Shown here: in pieces, positions 10,701-20,999 of the stretch | Layout: each line of letters starts with the position of its first letter | Numbering within the stretch: the stretch's first letter is position 1 | Assembly (NCBI RefSeq): GCF_003589595.1 | Contig: NW_020654810.1 | Coordinates: forward strand, 17,938,682-18,002,681 | Length of the DNA stretch: 64,000 nt | From: Hyposmocoma kahamanoa | Taxonomy: Eukaryota; Arthropoda; Insecta; Lepidoptera; Cosmopterigidae | Direction: 5' to 3' | Program-made: the position numbers and the translations under genes | Notes under the pieces: model-generated | Seen by the model: only the letters and a program-made list of their open reading frames with translations | Told to the model about the DNA's origin: nothing | The model's database searches: none

Positions 10701-11150
10701 GGTAGAGGCTCCTTGTGAAAGTGTTCTTCTGGTCCAACCTTGCCACCATTTGGTTCCACCCTCACCGTTCCTCGTTCGGCCGACTATAAGGTTCGGAACA
10801 CTGCATCCTTATGTCATTGACATACCACCCATTCGCACTAAGTGCTTTGCTTCCGCCTTTCTGATGCTTACGGCAAAAAAAAGTACAATTTGGGGCTATT
10901 CAAGGTTAGAGTGAATAGGCATTTTTTTAGGCAAACACGTACCATCGTCGGTCTCATCGTTGCTTAACATCAGGTGAGCCAAGCGTGTGTCTACTATTTA
11001 TAAAAAGAAGCTACGTCTGCCGCCAAGCGGTATTGTGAGCATTACTGAAATTTTTGCGATTTAAAACTCTGAAAGACACTGCAACTGTAATGGAGAAGCG
11101 TATTTGTATACAACTAGGCGCACGAGTTATTCGTCCAGTCGATAAAAAAG
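10701..11150 (+). repeat. Repeat A copy split by a LINE end
   Basis: The 5' piece, GAGGCTCCTTGTGAAAG, stops near 10725. The repeat resumes at about 11009 with TCTGCCGCCAAGCGG and runs to CACGAGTTATTCGTCCAGTC. The intervening 280 bp is a LINE 3' end. Confidence 0.75.
10726..11008 (+). pseudogene. Non-LTR retrotransposon (jockey/CR1-like) 3' end inside repeat A
   Basis: The plus-strand frame reads CHHLVPPSPFLVRPTIRF, TLHPYVIDIPPIRTKCFASA, then after a small deletion STIWGYSRLE. This is the familiar C-terminal tail of some LINE reverse transcriptases (HP...DIP..RTKRFA.SF...AK.WN.LP..VFP..YNLG.FK..VNR). The W-NSLP motif is lost and a stop follows. The 3' UTR ends near ACTATTTATAAAAAG. A relative with the same 3' end lies at 52.64-52.85 kb. 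It is 5'-truncated and inactive. Confidence 0.7.
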
Positions 11151-11159
11151 GCGACAGTT

Positions 11160-11846
11160 ACAGAGAGTACTAAATTGTAACTATATAAATGCACTAATAT
11201 ACTGTCGGCCACTTAATTCGAGTCACCGTGTATTTTCAGTATTAAATGCCTTAGGCTTAAATAATGTTTGATCGATCAAAAGTAAATGCAATTTTGAAAC
11301 ATCATTTCATAAGTCTTAAGTTAACTTTTTCTTTCGATATTAACAATATTTTTGTATTCTAGATCTTTAAGAATAAAAATTCAATATGCGAGTTTTGTGT
11401 ATATTAAGACAATTCAATAGTAATACAACACTAAGAAAACATGATACGTATTGTAATTATTTAGAGCATGTTAGTGCCTAGACGATACGCTTGTCTACAA
11501 TATGTTTGTTTTACATCTATGGGGTACAGTAGAAATATATTCTTACGAAGACAAATGTGCCGACGAGCCACTCGATCGGAGGTGATCATCATCGCCCAGG
11601 GGCGTTTGCAACACCAGGTTAGCTGCCTATGGGCTCATTCAAAGTGCAGGCGCGGGCACGGCGGCGGGTGCTGGCGTCTTGCCTGTCACCGTGCCGAAGC
11701 GGCTACGAGCGTGTAGATCCACACGTCGAAATCGCAAACAGACGCTAGATCAAGCACTGTGAAAGGTGCGGACAGACCGAGCCAATATCTACCTGCGCGT
11801 CGCGCGCGGCCCCTGTTGTTTTTTCACAGTTCACTCAGATACATAG
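11160..11846. other. Unique stretch, no gene supported
   Basis: AT-rich to 11460, then a GC-richer patch at 11560-11820 (GCGCGGGCACGGCGGCGGGT, CGCGTCGCGCGCGGCCCC). An 82-codon frame at 11468-11716 shows no family motif. I would not call it a gene. Confidence 0.35.
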
Positions 11847-12070
11847 TCAGCCGTGACCATGGAACGTAAAATACTTCTAACAGATTGACTGCATGTTTGC
11901 AGTCAATGCGAGAAGTTGTAATAAACTTCGTGCAGCCGAGACCACCACTGCAAGAAGTTGATAACGACTTCACGCATTAACTGCAAATATGCCATCAATC
12001 TGTTAGCAGCCAAAGAGTCCGGAAATGTCAGTTTGTTTGAAAAAACAAAGACGCGAAAACCTAAGAATAC
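11847..12070 (-). repeat. Repeat B copy interrupted by a hairpin element
   Basis: Repeat B words flank an insert: CAGCCGTGACCATGGAACGT on the left, then GTTTGTTTGAAAAAACAAAG and GCGAAAACCTAAGAA on the right. The 130 bp between them (11877-12006) is a separate palindrome. Confidence 0.7.
11877..12006. mobile_element. 130 bp hairpin MITE nested in repeat B
   Basis: Two 59-base arms (11877-11935 and 11948-12006) are inverse copies with 9 mismatches and no gaps, joined by a 12-base loop. The ends are CTAACAGATTGA and its inverse. It interrupts repeat B and so is younger than that copy. A fold-back MITE is likeliest. The arm length and mismatch pattern would also give a pre-miRNA-like hairpin if transcribed. 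No clear target duplication. Confidence 0.8.
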
Positions 12071-12189
12071 AATCTATTTTTCCGTAAATAATTGACCTAT
12101 GAATTATTATAATCCAACGGATAGTCAAACTAATTCTACTACTTCTTTTTACTTCTTTCTAATAATATCTACTTACATATATTTTTTTC

Positions 12190-12430
12190 TTGGTACTGGA
12201 ACATGCAAACAGCCGGTCTTCTTCAGTTTTTACTCATCCACTGCTGAGCGTAAGCCTTCTCATTTGCACCACATTCTTACCGATCTTGGGTTATTTGTAT
12301 CCAAATTTTTCTAGTGACTTTGTTTATATTGTCTGTCCATCTTTTTCAGCCTTTTGGCGGCGGTTCTCTGTACGGATCCTCAGATTCCACTTGAGCACTA
12401 ATTGTTTTCTAGGTCTCCTCCGATCATCAG
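12190..12430 (-). pseudogene. RTE-like LINE 3' end relic
   Basis: Read on the minus strand, the end of the coding part gives EKAYAQQWMSKN before a stop. This is the terminal E.(A/Y)AQQW motif typical of lepidopteran RTE LINEs, preceded by a degraded stretch rich in K, R and W. Frameshifts are frequent and nothing upstream is intact. The plus-strand hydrophobic frames here are shadows. Confidence 0.5.
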
Positions 12431-12439
12431 TTTAGAAGC

Positions 12440-13205
12440 TTAAATGCAAACAGGCGATCTAACTGATAGAAAATAATTATTGCCACTTAGACTAAATGAA
12501 TTCCTATAACATTAGGTACTAGCCATAGAACTAACGATTATTGTCCGCATTGTAGAACTATAAGCGGAACACGGCGACTTAGAACGCTTTGCTTAACGCA
12601 CCACCGTTCCGAATTTGCAGCCTAACGATATATCAAGTTTCATGCATAGTAATTTATAAACAACTGACACTACATATAAACACTCTGAAGTATGACCTCA
12701 ATGTGTGGCTTTATTATACAAAGGCATGATATTATTCATTCATAATTTTAATACTAAAACAGCGCTAGATATAATAAAAACTGTGCAGTATTCTCAAGAG
12801 GTTGCATGTCATTACCGAGTGGTGAGGCGCGGGCGCGCTCTAAGGATCGTATGCATACGAAATCGCCTTATCAGTTATGCATAATGTGGAGACCCCAAAG
12901 GTGGGCAAAACATTGCAGTGCCCGCACAGTTCTAGACAACGAGACCGTGTACGGAGTGATCATTTTTAAATACGCAAGTAAGTTTTCATAGAGTTAGTAT
13001 CATGTAGTTCTAAACTCTGAAATATCGTATCTACTTATATATCAACTGCCTAGAAGTACTAAGGCTTATGGTATGAGACATACTAAACATGATATCTGTA
13101 CAGCTACATGTAGGTATGTTAATGAATGTTAGGAAATGCAAACAAGTATTAAAAAGTATTCTTGAGTATGTAAATATGTAACAAAAGCGATGCATTCTCC
13201 CTTCG
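12440..13205. other. Unique stretch, no gene supported
   Basis: No match to other repeats in the window. A GC-richer patch at 12790-12960 holds a 61-codon frame without motifs. Confidence 0.35.
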
Positions 13206-13209
13206 CATT

Positions 13210-13665
13210 GTGAGAGCGCTGCTGGCGCTGGTGGAGTTCTGTAGACTGTTCAGTAGGATTGTAATGTTGTCGGGAGAGTAGTATAGTAGCCTCCGCAGCC
13301 AGCGCGCCTCCGTACATCTTGCTTAGTACGTTTAAAGTTTGAACTTTGAAACAGTAAAGAACTAGTGGTAATAAATCCAGTTTTATAAATATTTACTCCA
13401 GTTTTAACAATTGTTATGATCTTTGAAATGTTTATCGTACAAGAGATTTTTAGCAACTGGTAAACGGCTCAAAAAATAATAATAAGAGAAGACGTGTTCG
13501 CTGCCACGATCGGGCCGGGAGTGATGGTGGAACGAAACAAAACAGAATGCGAGGCAAAAGAGCTATGAAACAATTCAAAATTTAAATTTAAATACGAATG
13601 GCCAGGAACTGGAGAAAGGCGACAAAAAGGTGGGATAACGATGTAAGGAAGTCACACCGTCACAG
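13210..13665 (+). repeat. Repeat C, copy 1
   Basis: Matches 56.27-56.70 kb in inverse orientation over about 440 bp. Shared words include GTTGTCGGGAGAGTAGTATA, AAAGAACTAGTGGTA, AAGACGTGTTCGCTGCC and CAGGAACTGGAGAAAGGCGA. Near the right end CGACAAAAAGGTGGGATAACGATGT could encode a worn RW(D)NDV motif, as at the end of RTE LINE polyproteins, so C may be the 3' part of such an element. Confidence 0.7.
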
Positions 13666-13669
13666 CAAC

Positions 13670-15278
13670 CCTTTAAAGGGTTTTTGAAAGGAGTCTTATT
13701 GATAAGTGTAGATTTAGATTACAGTATATTTTGAATAAATATTATTTTACATCATCTACAGTTGCCGGGGTCCTTGCGTCAAATCAAAAAAGTATAAAAA
13801 GGGATTCGCTCTGAACCTTTTGGAGGGAAAAGTGTTATTTTTATTTTGACTTTCAATTATTTTGTGAAATCTAGTTTAAAGTGGAATAGGAAGTGCTATT
13901 GTGCCTTAATCGAAGATTAAAACGCGAAATTATACGAATCTCGAACTAAAATACCCGTATCGGCCCGTTTTAAGGAATCCCGAGTCAATCTAAGCACGCC
14001 GCCTGAAATTGCCTATCCTGTTTGTGGCGGCCATATTTACAGAAACATATTTAAACTTCATGTTTAGGCTGATGGCTTTGCCAAAGCCTTAATAAATTAA
14101 AATAAAAAAAAAGTATAAAAAGGCATATGACAGCTAAAATAATATTATCTCAAAAATTGCATTATATTATATTTTATCTCACACTTTTATTTACGCAGAT
14201 TCTAAGAATAACATATCTTCATATTACCGTACATCTTCCGCTTGTGTTTCCTGTCGGACATTGACCGAACGTCATTTTCAAAACACAAAACAAATGATTT
14301 ACAACAAAAATAATCATTGCTTCATCTAACTTGAATTCACTTATTTGTTGCTTATGATGGAAACAAAGGTGCACGAAAGGCTGCTGCGAAACTACACACC
14401 CTCTGTACTCTACTCGGAATGACGATATCCCTCGCGTGAGTCATCTCACATGTCACTCTGATGGATTTTGTTCTCTGAATCTATTACACTTTTTTATTCT
14501 ACACACGCTGTTTGTTTGTGACCACACAATGAATATGAATGTTGTCACAGCTACAATGTGTAGGATGCTTTATAATATCTTTTAAGACAGTAAACAATTT
14601 GCAATTGTAAATGTTTTTTTTATACTTCAAGTTTATGTGAAATGTATATTCAGATTTTTCGAGCATAAAAACTTTTTGCTTAATGTTGACGTAAATAATC
14701 GATAAGACGATAATGTAAGTAAAAAGCCAGTGTGCATAATTTAGGACATTACGGTCGACTTCGCCTGCCTGTCGTGACATTGTTTACGAGCACGTGTGAT
14801 GAAATAATAGTTTAAAACATACAACATTAACACTGCGGAAATTAATATCACAAGTTATTATTATACAAGCCAGATTTAAGTACAATTTGCTTATAAACTG
14901 ACAGGGTCCATGTGATACTATTGTTGTCATGTAACAACTGTAATTTTACTATGGTTGCAATAAACGATTTTCTATTGTACTCCCTTTATTTGCAAAGTAG
15001 GTAGCGAGTGCTTTCTCTTCCTTTGCCAACTGTAACCCTCTCTTTACTTACAAACTAAGCCCTTAAAAAGAAAAACCTGATAATCTGCAAGGCACATCTG
15101 TTTCCTAACAAATGAGAGCGATTACTTATGCGCTGAGGTGTCGTGAATGGAATGTGTCATTGGGGATTTTTGTTTTTTTTCGCACTTTCAAAAGGTAAAA
15201 ACGCTTTCAGCAGTTTTGTTTTTACTATTTCTGTGTCGAGTATTTTTTTAATGAAATGGAATACAAATACACATTGTC
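13670..15278. other. Unique AT-rich stretch, no gene supported
   Basis: Open frames up to 93 codons occur on the minus strand (14499-14780), but they lack recognisable domains and are AT-driven. No repeat match found. Confidence 0.35.
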
Positions 15279-15930
15279 AAAGTCAAAATCAAAATCAAAT
15301 AATACTTAAATGCTATGAAATACACTTTGAATCAAATTTGTTTGGATTCTGGACCCGTGTCGTCTTTCCATACATCTATACAGTAACTACCCATAAAAGA
15401 GTTGTTTACCTTGGTTAAACGAAATCGTGGTACCATGAGTTTGGACTTAGCTCTAAGGTTATTATGGATATCTTCTTTCTTACCGAAATTGTGTATATTT
15501 TTACGGGCATATAAAATATTTGAGTAAATGTACTGTGATGCCACAGTCATGATACCAGTCTCCTTAAACTTTTCTCTGAGAGAAACCCGAGAGCCTAGAC
15601 GGTACACAGAACGATTCGCTCGTTTTTGCAATACAAATATATGGTTTGAATATCTGCCACTTTACCCCACATGAGAATCCCGTAGGACATTATACTATGG
15701 AACTAACTAAAGTAAACTAGTCTAGCAGTACTAACATCGGTAAGCTCACGTATTCTGCGGACTACGTATGCAGCGGAGCTTAATCTGCTGACCAGGGAAG
15801 ATATATATGGAAACCATTGAAGTTTACTATCTAAGGTCACGAGCCCAAGAAAACTGCTTTATTAGCAAGGTGTAACTTTTCTTCGTTTATTTCTATGCTT
15901 GGACTAGTCGATTTTACGTTAGGTAATTCA
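15279..15930 (-). pseudogene. Jockey/CR1-like LINE reverse transcriptase C-terminal relic
   Basis: The minus-strand frame (15631 down to 15332) reads MQKRANRSVYRLGSRVSLRE, IMTVASQYIYSNILYARKN, then PRFRLTKVNNSFMGSYCIDV. Upstream in a neighbouring frame is FHSIMSYGILMWGKVADIQT. Together these give the SYFHS.MSYGI..WG...I..I..LQKRAIR..Y.L block and the following segment of jockey/CR1-type LINEs, about the last 200 residues of the polyprotein. The element ends at a TCAAAGTCAAAATCAAAATC tail (15279-15298). A frameshift near 15620 and missing 5' domains make it inactive. A second copy lies at 44.9-45.3 kb. Confidence 0.75.
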
Positions 15931-16638
15931 AATTTACCACTTTTTTTTTCAAGAATTTAATTAAAAAAACAAAGGTATAAATAAAGGTAAAAATAAAGGT
16001 AGGTGTGTAACTGTCATAAAGGATGACTGACCCCCATAATATCGATTTATTCTAGTATAAATAAATTATCAACAACTTATTTTCTAACGGATTCTTTCTA
16101 ACGTTTAATGTCCCTTTTTAACAAATACGATATGTGCATTTTCTATGTACATTTAATGTTTAAAAATGGTCGTCTATAATTTCATACTTAGGTAGATTAC
16201 TATCAACCATGTGTCGTGTGTATGTGTGAAATTTAAAACTTTCCTATTTACGCATAAAAAGCAATCGACTGATTTAGTTCATAGAACCTTTAAGTCTTTA
16301 TCCTGAAAAGTTGTAGCACTAAGCGTGCGAATTCTACACTAAATATCCAACATGAATTGCATGTAACGTTATATATACTAGATATATAATTATAATTCTG
16401 GTATAAGTCAGTGATCAATTAGTTTGGAATTAATCTACAACCTTAACTTGTTGCCCTTGTTGTTGAACTTGTCTAATTTTAGTTACCTATTTCGTTATTG
16501 AGATAGGTAAATAAATGTTTTGTTATTATGGATATTTATTTTAGATTCCCGCCTCTCCAAGGTATAAAAGATTAATTTTCAATTTTTAAATTATTATTAC
16601 TATAAGAAAGATTCGTCGTTACGACAATTTTCTTAACG

Positions 16639-16994
16639 ACGATACATATAGGAAAACCGACGTTTCGGGCCCTTTACAGGTCCCATGGTCACGGATGACT
16701 GAGGTGGTACAGTCATCAACCAGTTATGTCTAATATTAATGCAAACCACCCTATTTTTTCACGATAGTTGCAAAAGTTATTAATTAAATACCTTATTTTT
16801 AATTTTACAAAGAAACATTCCAATTTACGCTACGTTACGTTTTACAAATTATTTTATTGAATGATTTTTTATTAAGTTCAATTTATTATTAATTAATAAT
16901 AGAAATTATAATAAATTTAAACATATTATTTAGTACTGCAGTCTTATGTCTGTTTGGGATTTTTCATCAGAGGAAATACGATAAACGATACATA
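16639..16994 (-). mobile_element. Repeat B, truncated long form with 10 bp target duplication
   Basis: ACGATACATA occurs directly at 16639-16648 and 16985-16994, bounding the insert 16649-16984. The insert carries the constant B end (CCTA) next to CCGACGTTTCGGGCCCTTTA, then the AT-rich core of the long form (shared with 36.74-36.97 kb), and stops inside that core at CATCAGAGGAAATACG. Part of one arm is deleted. One end is constant and the other truncated. Confidence 0.7.
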
Positions 16995-16999
16995 GTTAA

Positions 17000-17800
17000 A
17001 AAAAAATATTGGTAAACGTTTGCCTGAATTGAAATTGTTTAAAACTTTTTCACAAAAAGTAAAATGTATCTTTTCTAATTAAATTTCTGAACTATTTAAA
17101 AACTCTTATTGGAAACGCAACAATTCCGAATCGACTGTAAAGTAGACAGAATACGACAAGAGGCGACAAAAACTCGACACTTTTAACTAAAGCACAGATC
17201 GGTTTCCAATTAACAGCGGCTCAGTTCAGTCTCATTATATTTTTAATTTGGGGGAGGGATCTCAAATTAAAGCGGGCGACGATGTCAAAGGACGCGGTTG
17301 ATACACTACGGTTAATATTTGGTCATCTTTCACACGTACCTGCACATCTTTAAAAAAATTGCTCTTTCTTGGGTCAAAAATTGACCCAAAGCGGAATAAA
17401 TGTAGAATTCGTCATCAAGATCTTTAATCAAAAGTATCTGTTCCTAACATTATACACTCTACAATCCACTATTATTTGCGTATATTTTAACCTCACAAGT
17501 GACATTCTTAACTTTTATTGTCTCTTGAAAAGTAACCACAAGATAAGGGTGAACTGGCGCCTACTACAAAAAAGTGTATGTATGACATACAATTTTTTGT
17601 AGTATTTTTAGATAAACAATTAGACAAACGTGATACTGTCACAAAACGATAAAGTTATATTTACTCACGATCCTACGCAACCGCGTCCTCTTTAGCGAAT
17701 TGAAAGCAATTGATTGAGATTCGACTCGTATTGACTGATTTATAAGTATATTTTTATCTTTGTCGATAATAAATTTATGGTCAATAATGATGTCATTATA
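17000..17800. other. Unique AT-rich stretch, no gene supported
   Basis: No repeat match and no motif in the short frames. A small GGGTCAAAAATTGACCC palindrome lies at 17371-17387. Confidence 0.35.
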
Positions 17801-17807
17801 TATATAT

Positions 17808-17855
17808 AAAATTATCAATATTTATACACATGTGTGTATAAATATTGATAATTTT
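17808..17855. repeat. Perfect 23 bp inverted repeat
   Basis: Arms 17808-17830 and 17833-17855 are exact inverse copies (AATATTTATACACA / TGTGTATAAATATT and outward) with a 2-base spacer. It could extrude as a cruciform. Confidence 0.9.
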
Positions 17856-17917
17856 GTTGCGGGAAAGACTTTACTACTTAGAAATATGAGCGCTGTAGTA
17901 CATTAGGTTATTTTAAA

Positions 17918-17918
<1 letters not shown>

Positions 17919-17998
<80 letters not shown>

Positions 17999-18008
17999 NN
18001 NNNNNNNN

Positions 18009-18056
<48 letters not shown>

Positions 18057-18080
18057 TGTATGTGTGTGTGCGCGTGTGTC
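17919..18080. repeat. Compound (TC)n-(GT)n microsatellite with 10-N gap
   Basis: A TC run, then a GT run on both sides of ten Ns (17999-18008), then imperfect TG repeats. The Ns mark an assembly gap, so the true repeat length is unknown. Frames through it are artefacts. Confidence 0.95.
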
Positions 18081-18084
18081 TGTA

Positions 18085-18990
18085 TTCTAATTTCAATTTC
18101 AATATGAATCAGGTAAGATTATCCTACTAGAGTCAAATTATAGAGCTAAATAATTAAAGAATTGGATCGTCGCCAGTCGTTAGGCGGAATTAAGAAACCG
18201 TTCTTAACTCAAAACTTAGTTTCGGCCTTTGAACTGTTTTAATATCGAGTTTCCATTAGATCTGTGAACGTGCTTTTTGATGTATTGGACCATTGTACAT
18301 TTTCCTTTAAATCCCGTTAAAATAACCAGACATGGTTATTTTTTACCTCTTAATCGAGTGAACCACAGTAACAAGTCTAGTCATGGTTACTGATATCCTA
18401 AATAACTGACAATATTAGTATCAATACTTTGCTGTTTTTTATTTAGATGAATAACAACTACGATACAAATTACAACAGCGTATTAATTTTTATTTTATGG
18501 CAAAACCTAAGACCTTAATAAATACTGTAAATAAAATGATATTAAAAAAAATGTTACTTTTGTGTTTAAAAGTTCATTCACACATTATAAATCGTCTAAT
18601 TAAAAAAAAATCATATTTAATGCAAAAATCATACTAAGTTTATAAATGTAAATTTCAATTACGTCTAGACATGTGAAAGGTGCACTTTGCATGCAAACAA
18701 GATTCATTACACTGGCTATAAACTTAAAACTGCTCGTGTAAAGACTCTACTTGAACTCAGACTAAGTTTAACACATTTTTTAAAGTAGTTTTAGTCATTA
18801 ATCTATGAAAATGGAGGTATAAAGTGAGTGTGAGAGAAATTTCTAAAATGACTATGACCGCCTATTGTACCGCGATAAAGAATACTTCAAGAATTATTCA
18901 TTTTATTAATGCAATCAAAATTATTTTTTCAGCATGGTTAATATTATTAATCTCATTAATTAATAACTATATTTTAATAGAAAAAAATGT
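18085..18990. other. Unique AT-rich stretch, no gene supported
   Basis: No repeat match or coding signal seen. Confidence 0.35.
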
Positions 18991-18994
18991 CTAT

Positions 18995-19125
18995 CAGTAG
19001 GGCTTGCACGACGGTTCGATTTGCGCGAGAGCGACATACAACGCGAATCTCTGTGCGAGAATAGCAGTATCTCGCGCTTTATGTCGCTCTCGCGGAAGTC
19101 GCGCCCGGTTGTGCTAACCCTACTG
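18995..19125. mobile_element. 131 bp palindromic MITE
   Basis: Ends CAGTAGGG and CCCTACTG are exact inverses. Pairing continues inward through GCAC..GTGC, GCGAGAGCGACAT..ATGTCGCTCTCGC and AAC/AAGCGCGA..TCTCGCGCTTT, leaving a ~20-base loop (CTCTGTGCGAGAATAGCAGT). A sibling hairpin at 33163-33242 has the same inner stem and nearly the same loop. No target duplication is evident. Confidence 0.75.
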
Positions 19126-19187
19126 ACGATGTGAAAACTCTTATAAAGATGTGAATCAATAAATAACTTGTAGAATATTATGTCAAC

Positions 19188-19690
19188 ATCATCAACCCAT
19201 TTATACGTCTCACTGCTGAGCACGGGTCTCCTCTCAGGCGAGGGTTTAAGCAAAAAAAAACGGTGGCTCATTACAGGTTGGGAACTTCACACATTTTTCG
19301 AGGGTTATGAACACTCTTCGACATGCAGCAGCTTGATTTTGATTGCTGCTCCTGATCGGAAACTGCGTCTTTGCCGAGTCGAGGCACATAATTGCGATTC
19401 ACAATTGGCCGATCGGAAACTTTTGATATTTGTAATCGGAACAATAGATTTCACTCACAAATTAGAAAGATATAGTAGGAATCAGGGTCATCTTCTCGCT
19501 CAGAAACCCATCTGAGTTCGAGGCTACCCGATCGGATAGATTATGATTTGAACCAAAATCAGGACGCAGGTTTCCTCACCGAAAAGCTCGTAGTAAATTT
19601 CGCACTAAATTCCGAGAAACTCAGAGGCGCGAGTCCGGATTGGAACCCATGATCTTTGCTGGACAGGCGGTAAGTCTACCACCGCTTGTA
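19188..19690 (-). mobile_element. SINE G copy (tRNA-derived) with internal insertion
   Basis: Begins CATCATCAACCCATTTATAC, then CTGCTGAGCACGGGTCTCCT, and ends with the tRNA-like head in reverse: GGTTCCAATCCGG (B box) and GGTGGTAGACTTACCG (A box) on the minus strand. This architecture is widespread in Lepidoptera. About 250 bp in the middle (roughly 19315-19565) does not belong to the SINE. Confidence 0.7.
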
Positions 19691-20211
19691 CATACAATAT
19701 TCTGTATTACTTACTAATGAGACCATCTGCTCCAAATTTCTCAAGAAAAAACTTTTGGTATGATTTAATGTATCTAATCAGAGCCCAAAACATCTTAACT
19801 TAGCCATAAAACATTCATTGTCACAGAGGTATCATTGTGCTATAGTATTCAGACAAATAAATCCGGATGCCAGGTCTACAGGACCCTTGGGACTCATCCC
19901 GTCGAGATGACCAGCAGAGCGACACTTAGATCAGACCCTCTTATTATTAACGTGTTACACACGAGCGGTTACTCGCAGCGTTTAAGACGCGCATACCAGG
20001 TTCTGGGAACTCGTTCTGTCATGACCAACAGAATGATACATTGAAACGTACTGACGTAACCAAATTAGTCCTAAATGGTCCCTATTTTAAGTGTAATAAT
20101 TCAACACGGCCGTTTAAGGCGGTGGTAACAAAATTAAAATTTTTTTTAGTCGTCATTCTAACATGACTGCAATAAATCTTATTCAGTGACCTTTTTTAAT
20201 ACTTTTTTTAG

Positions 20212-20490
20212 TAGCACTAGAGCTCCTTGTGAATGAGTGCGTTTAGGGAAGTACTGCCACCTTGCCTATGTCTGCCGCCAAGCATTAATGTGAGGATTAC
20301 TGCGTTCCGGTTTTAAATGTTAAAGGTGCTGGTGAAATTACTGCCACATGGGACTTGTCAACTTATGCCTCAGGGTGACGCGCGCAATTGTAGTGCCTTT
20401 TGAGCTGCACTGCAACTGTTATGGACAGGCGTGTCGTTTACCATCAGGCCCACGACTTGTTCGTTCCGTCACTTGGAATCATAAAAACAA
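20212..20490 (+). repeat. Repeat A copy
   Basis: Nearly complete: AGAGCTCCTTGTGAATGAGT, TCTGCCGCCAAGCATTAATG, TGCCTCAGGGTGACGCGCGC, CCACGACTTGTTCGTTCCGT, and an A-rich end. Confidence 0.85.
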
Positions 20491-20618
20491 AAACTTTAAA
20501 TTCACTGAACGTATTTTAATAATATCGACAGACGTAAGTTTATGTTTACATCACTGTTAAATAAAAAAAAAATCGTACGTATTGTACGAGTATAACAAAC
20601 TTATTGACTATTTAATCG

Positions 20619-20836
20619 TAATTTGTAAATCGAGATCTTAGGTTTTCGCGATTGTTACACATAGGAAATGAAACTATTTTTCCGGATTTAAATCGCGCAT
20701 ATTTGTTTTTTCAAACGTTTGACTGTCAACCGTGACCATGGGACCTGTAAAGGGCCCGAAACGTCGGTTTGTTTGAAAAAACAAATATGCGCGATTTAAA
20801 TCCTGAAAAATAGTTTCATTTCCTATAATTTATAAA
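20619..20836 (+). mobile_element. Repeat B, short fold-back form with ~11 bp target duplication
   Basis: The body is about 20631-20825. The left arm begins CGAGATCTTAGG and continues through TTAAATCGCGCATATTTG; the right arm is its inverse, ending TTTCATTTCCTA. The core holds GTCAACCGTGACCATGGGAC. The flanks TAATTTGTAAA and TAATTTATAAA differ at one base and look like an aged target duplication. Confidence 0.75.
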
Positions 20837-20854
20837 GTTTCTTATTATTATTAG

Positions 20855-20975
20855 AACAAAAATCGAACATACACAAAGAAAAATTCCTTCGAACCGACTG
20901 GACTCAAACCAGTGTATGTTGCTCTACGTGGCTACCGCTCTTCCAACTAAGCTACGGATCGAGCGAGCAAGTCTT
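20855..20975 (-). mobile_element. tRNA-derived SINE E copy
   Basis: Minus strand: an A-box-like CTTAGTTGGAAGAGCGG and a B-box-like CTGGTTTGAGTCCAGTC, followed by GGTTCGAAGGAATTTTTCTT and GTTCGATTTTTGTT. The acceptor side is degraded, so this is a SINE and not a tRNA gene. Confidence 0.7.
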
Positions 20976-20999
20976 TGGAATTTCTCTGAGTATTGTGCT

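Noticed and set aside
17908..18102. Open frame of His-Thr and Arg-Glu repeats
   Set aside because: It is the TC/GT microsatellite read through a gap of Ns, not a protein.
19860..20035. Diverged direct repeat with CCAGGT...ATGACCA(G/A)CAGA words
   Set aside because: Two ~45-55 bp segments can be aligned only with large gaps; too weak to define a repeat.
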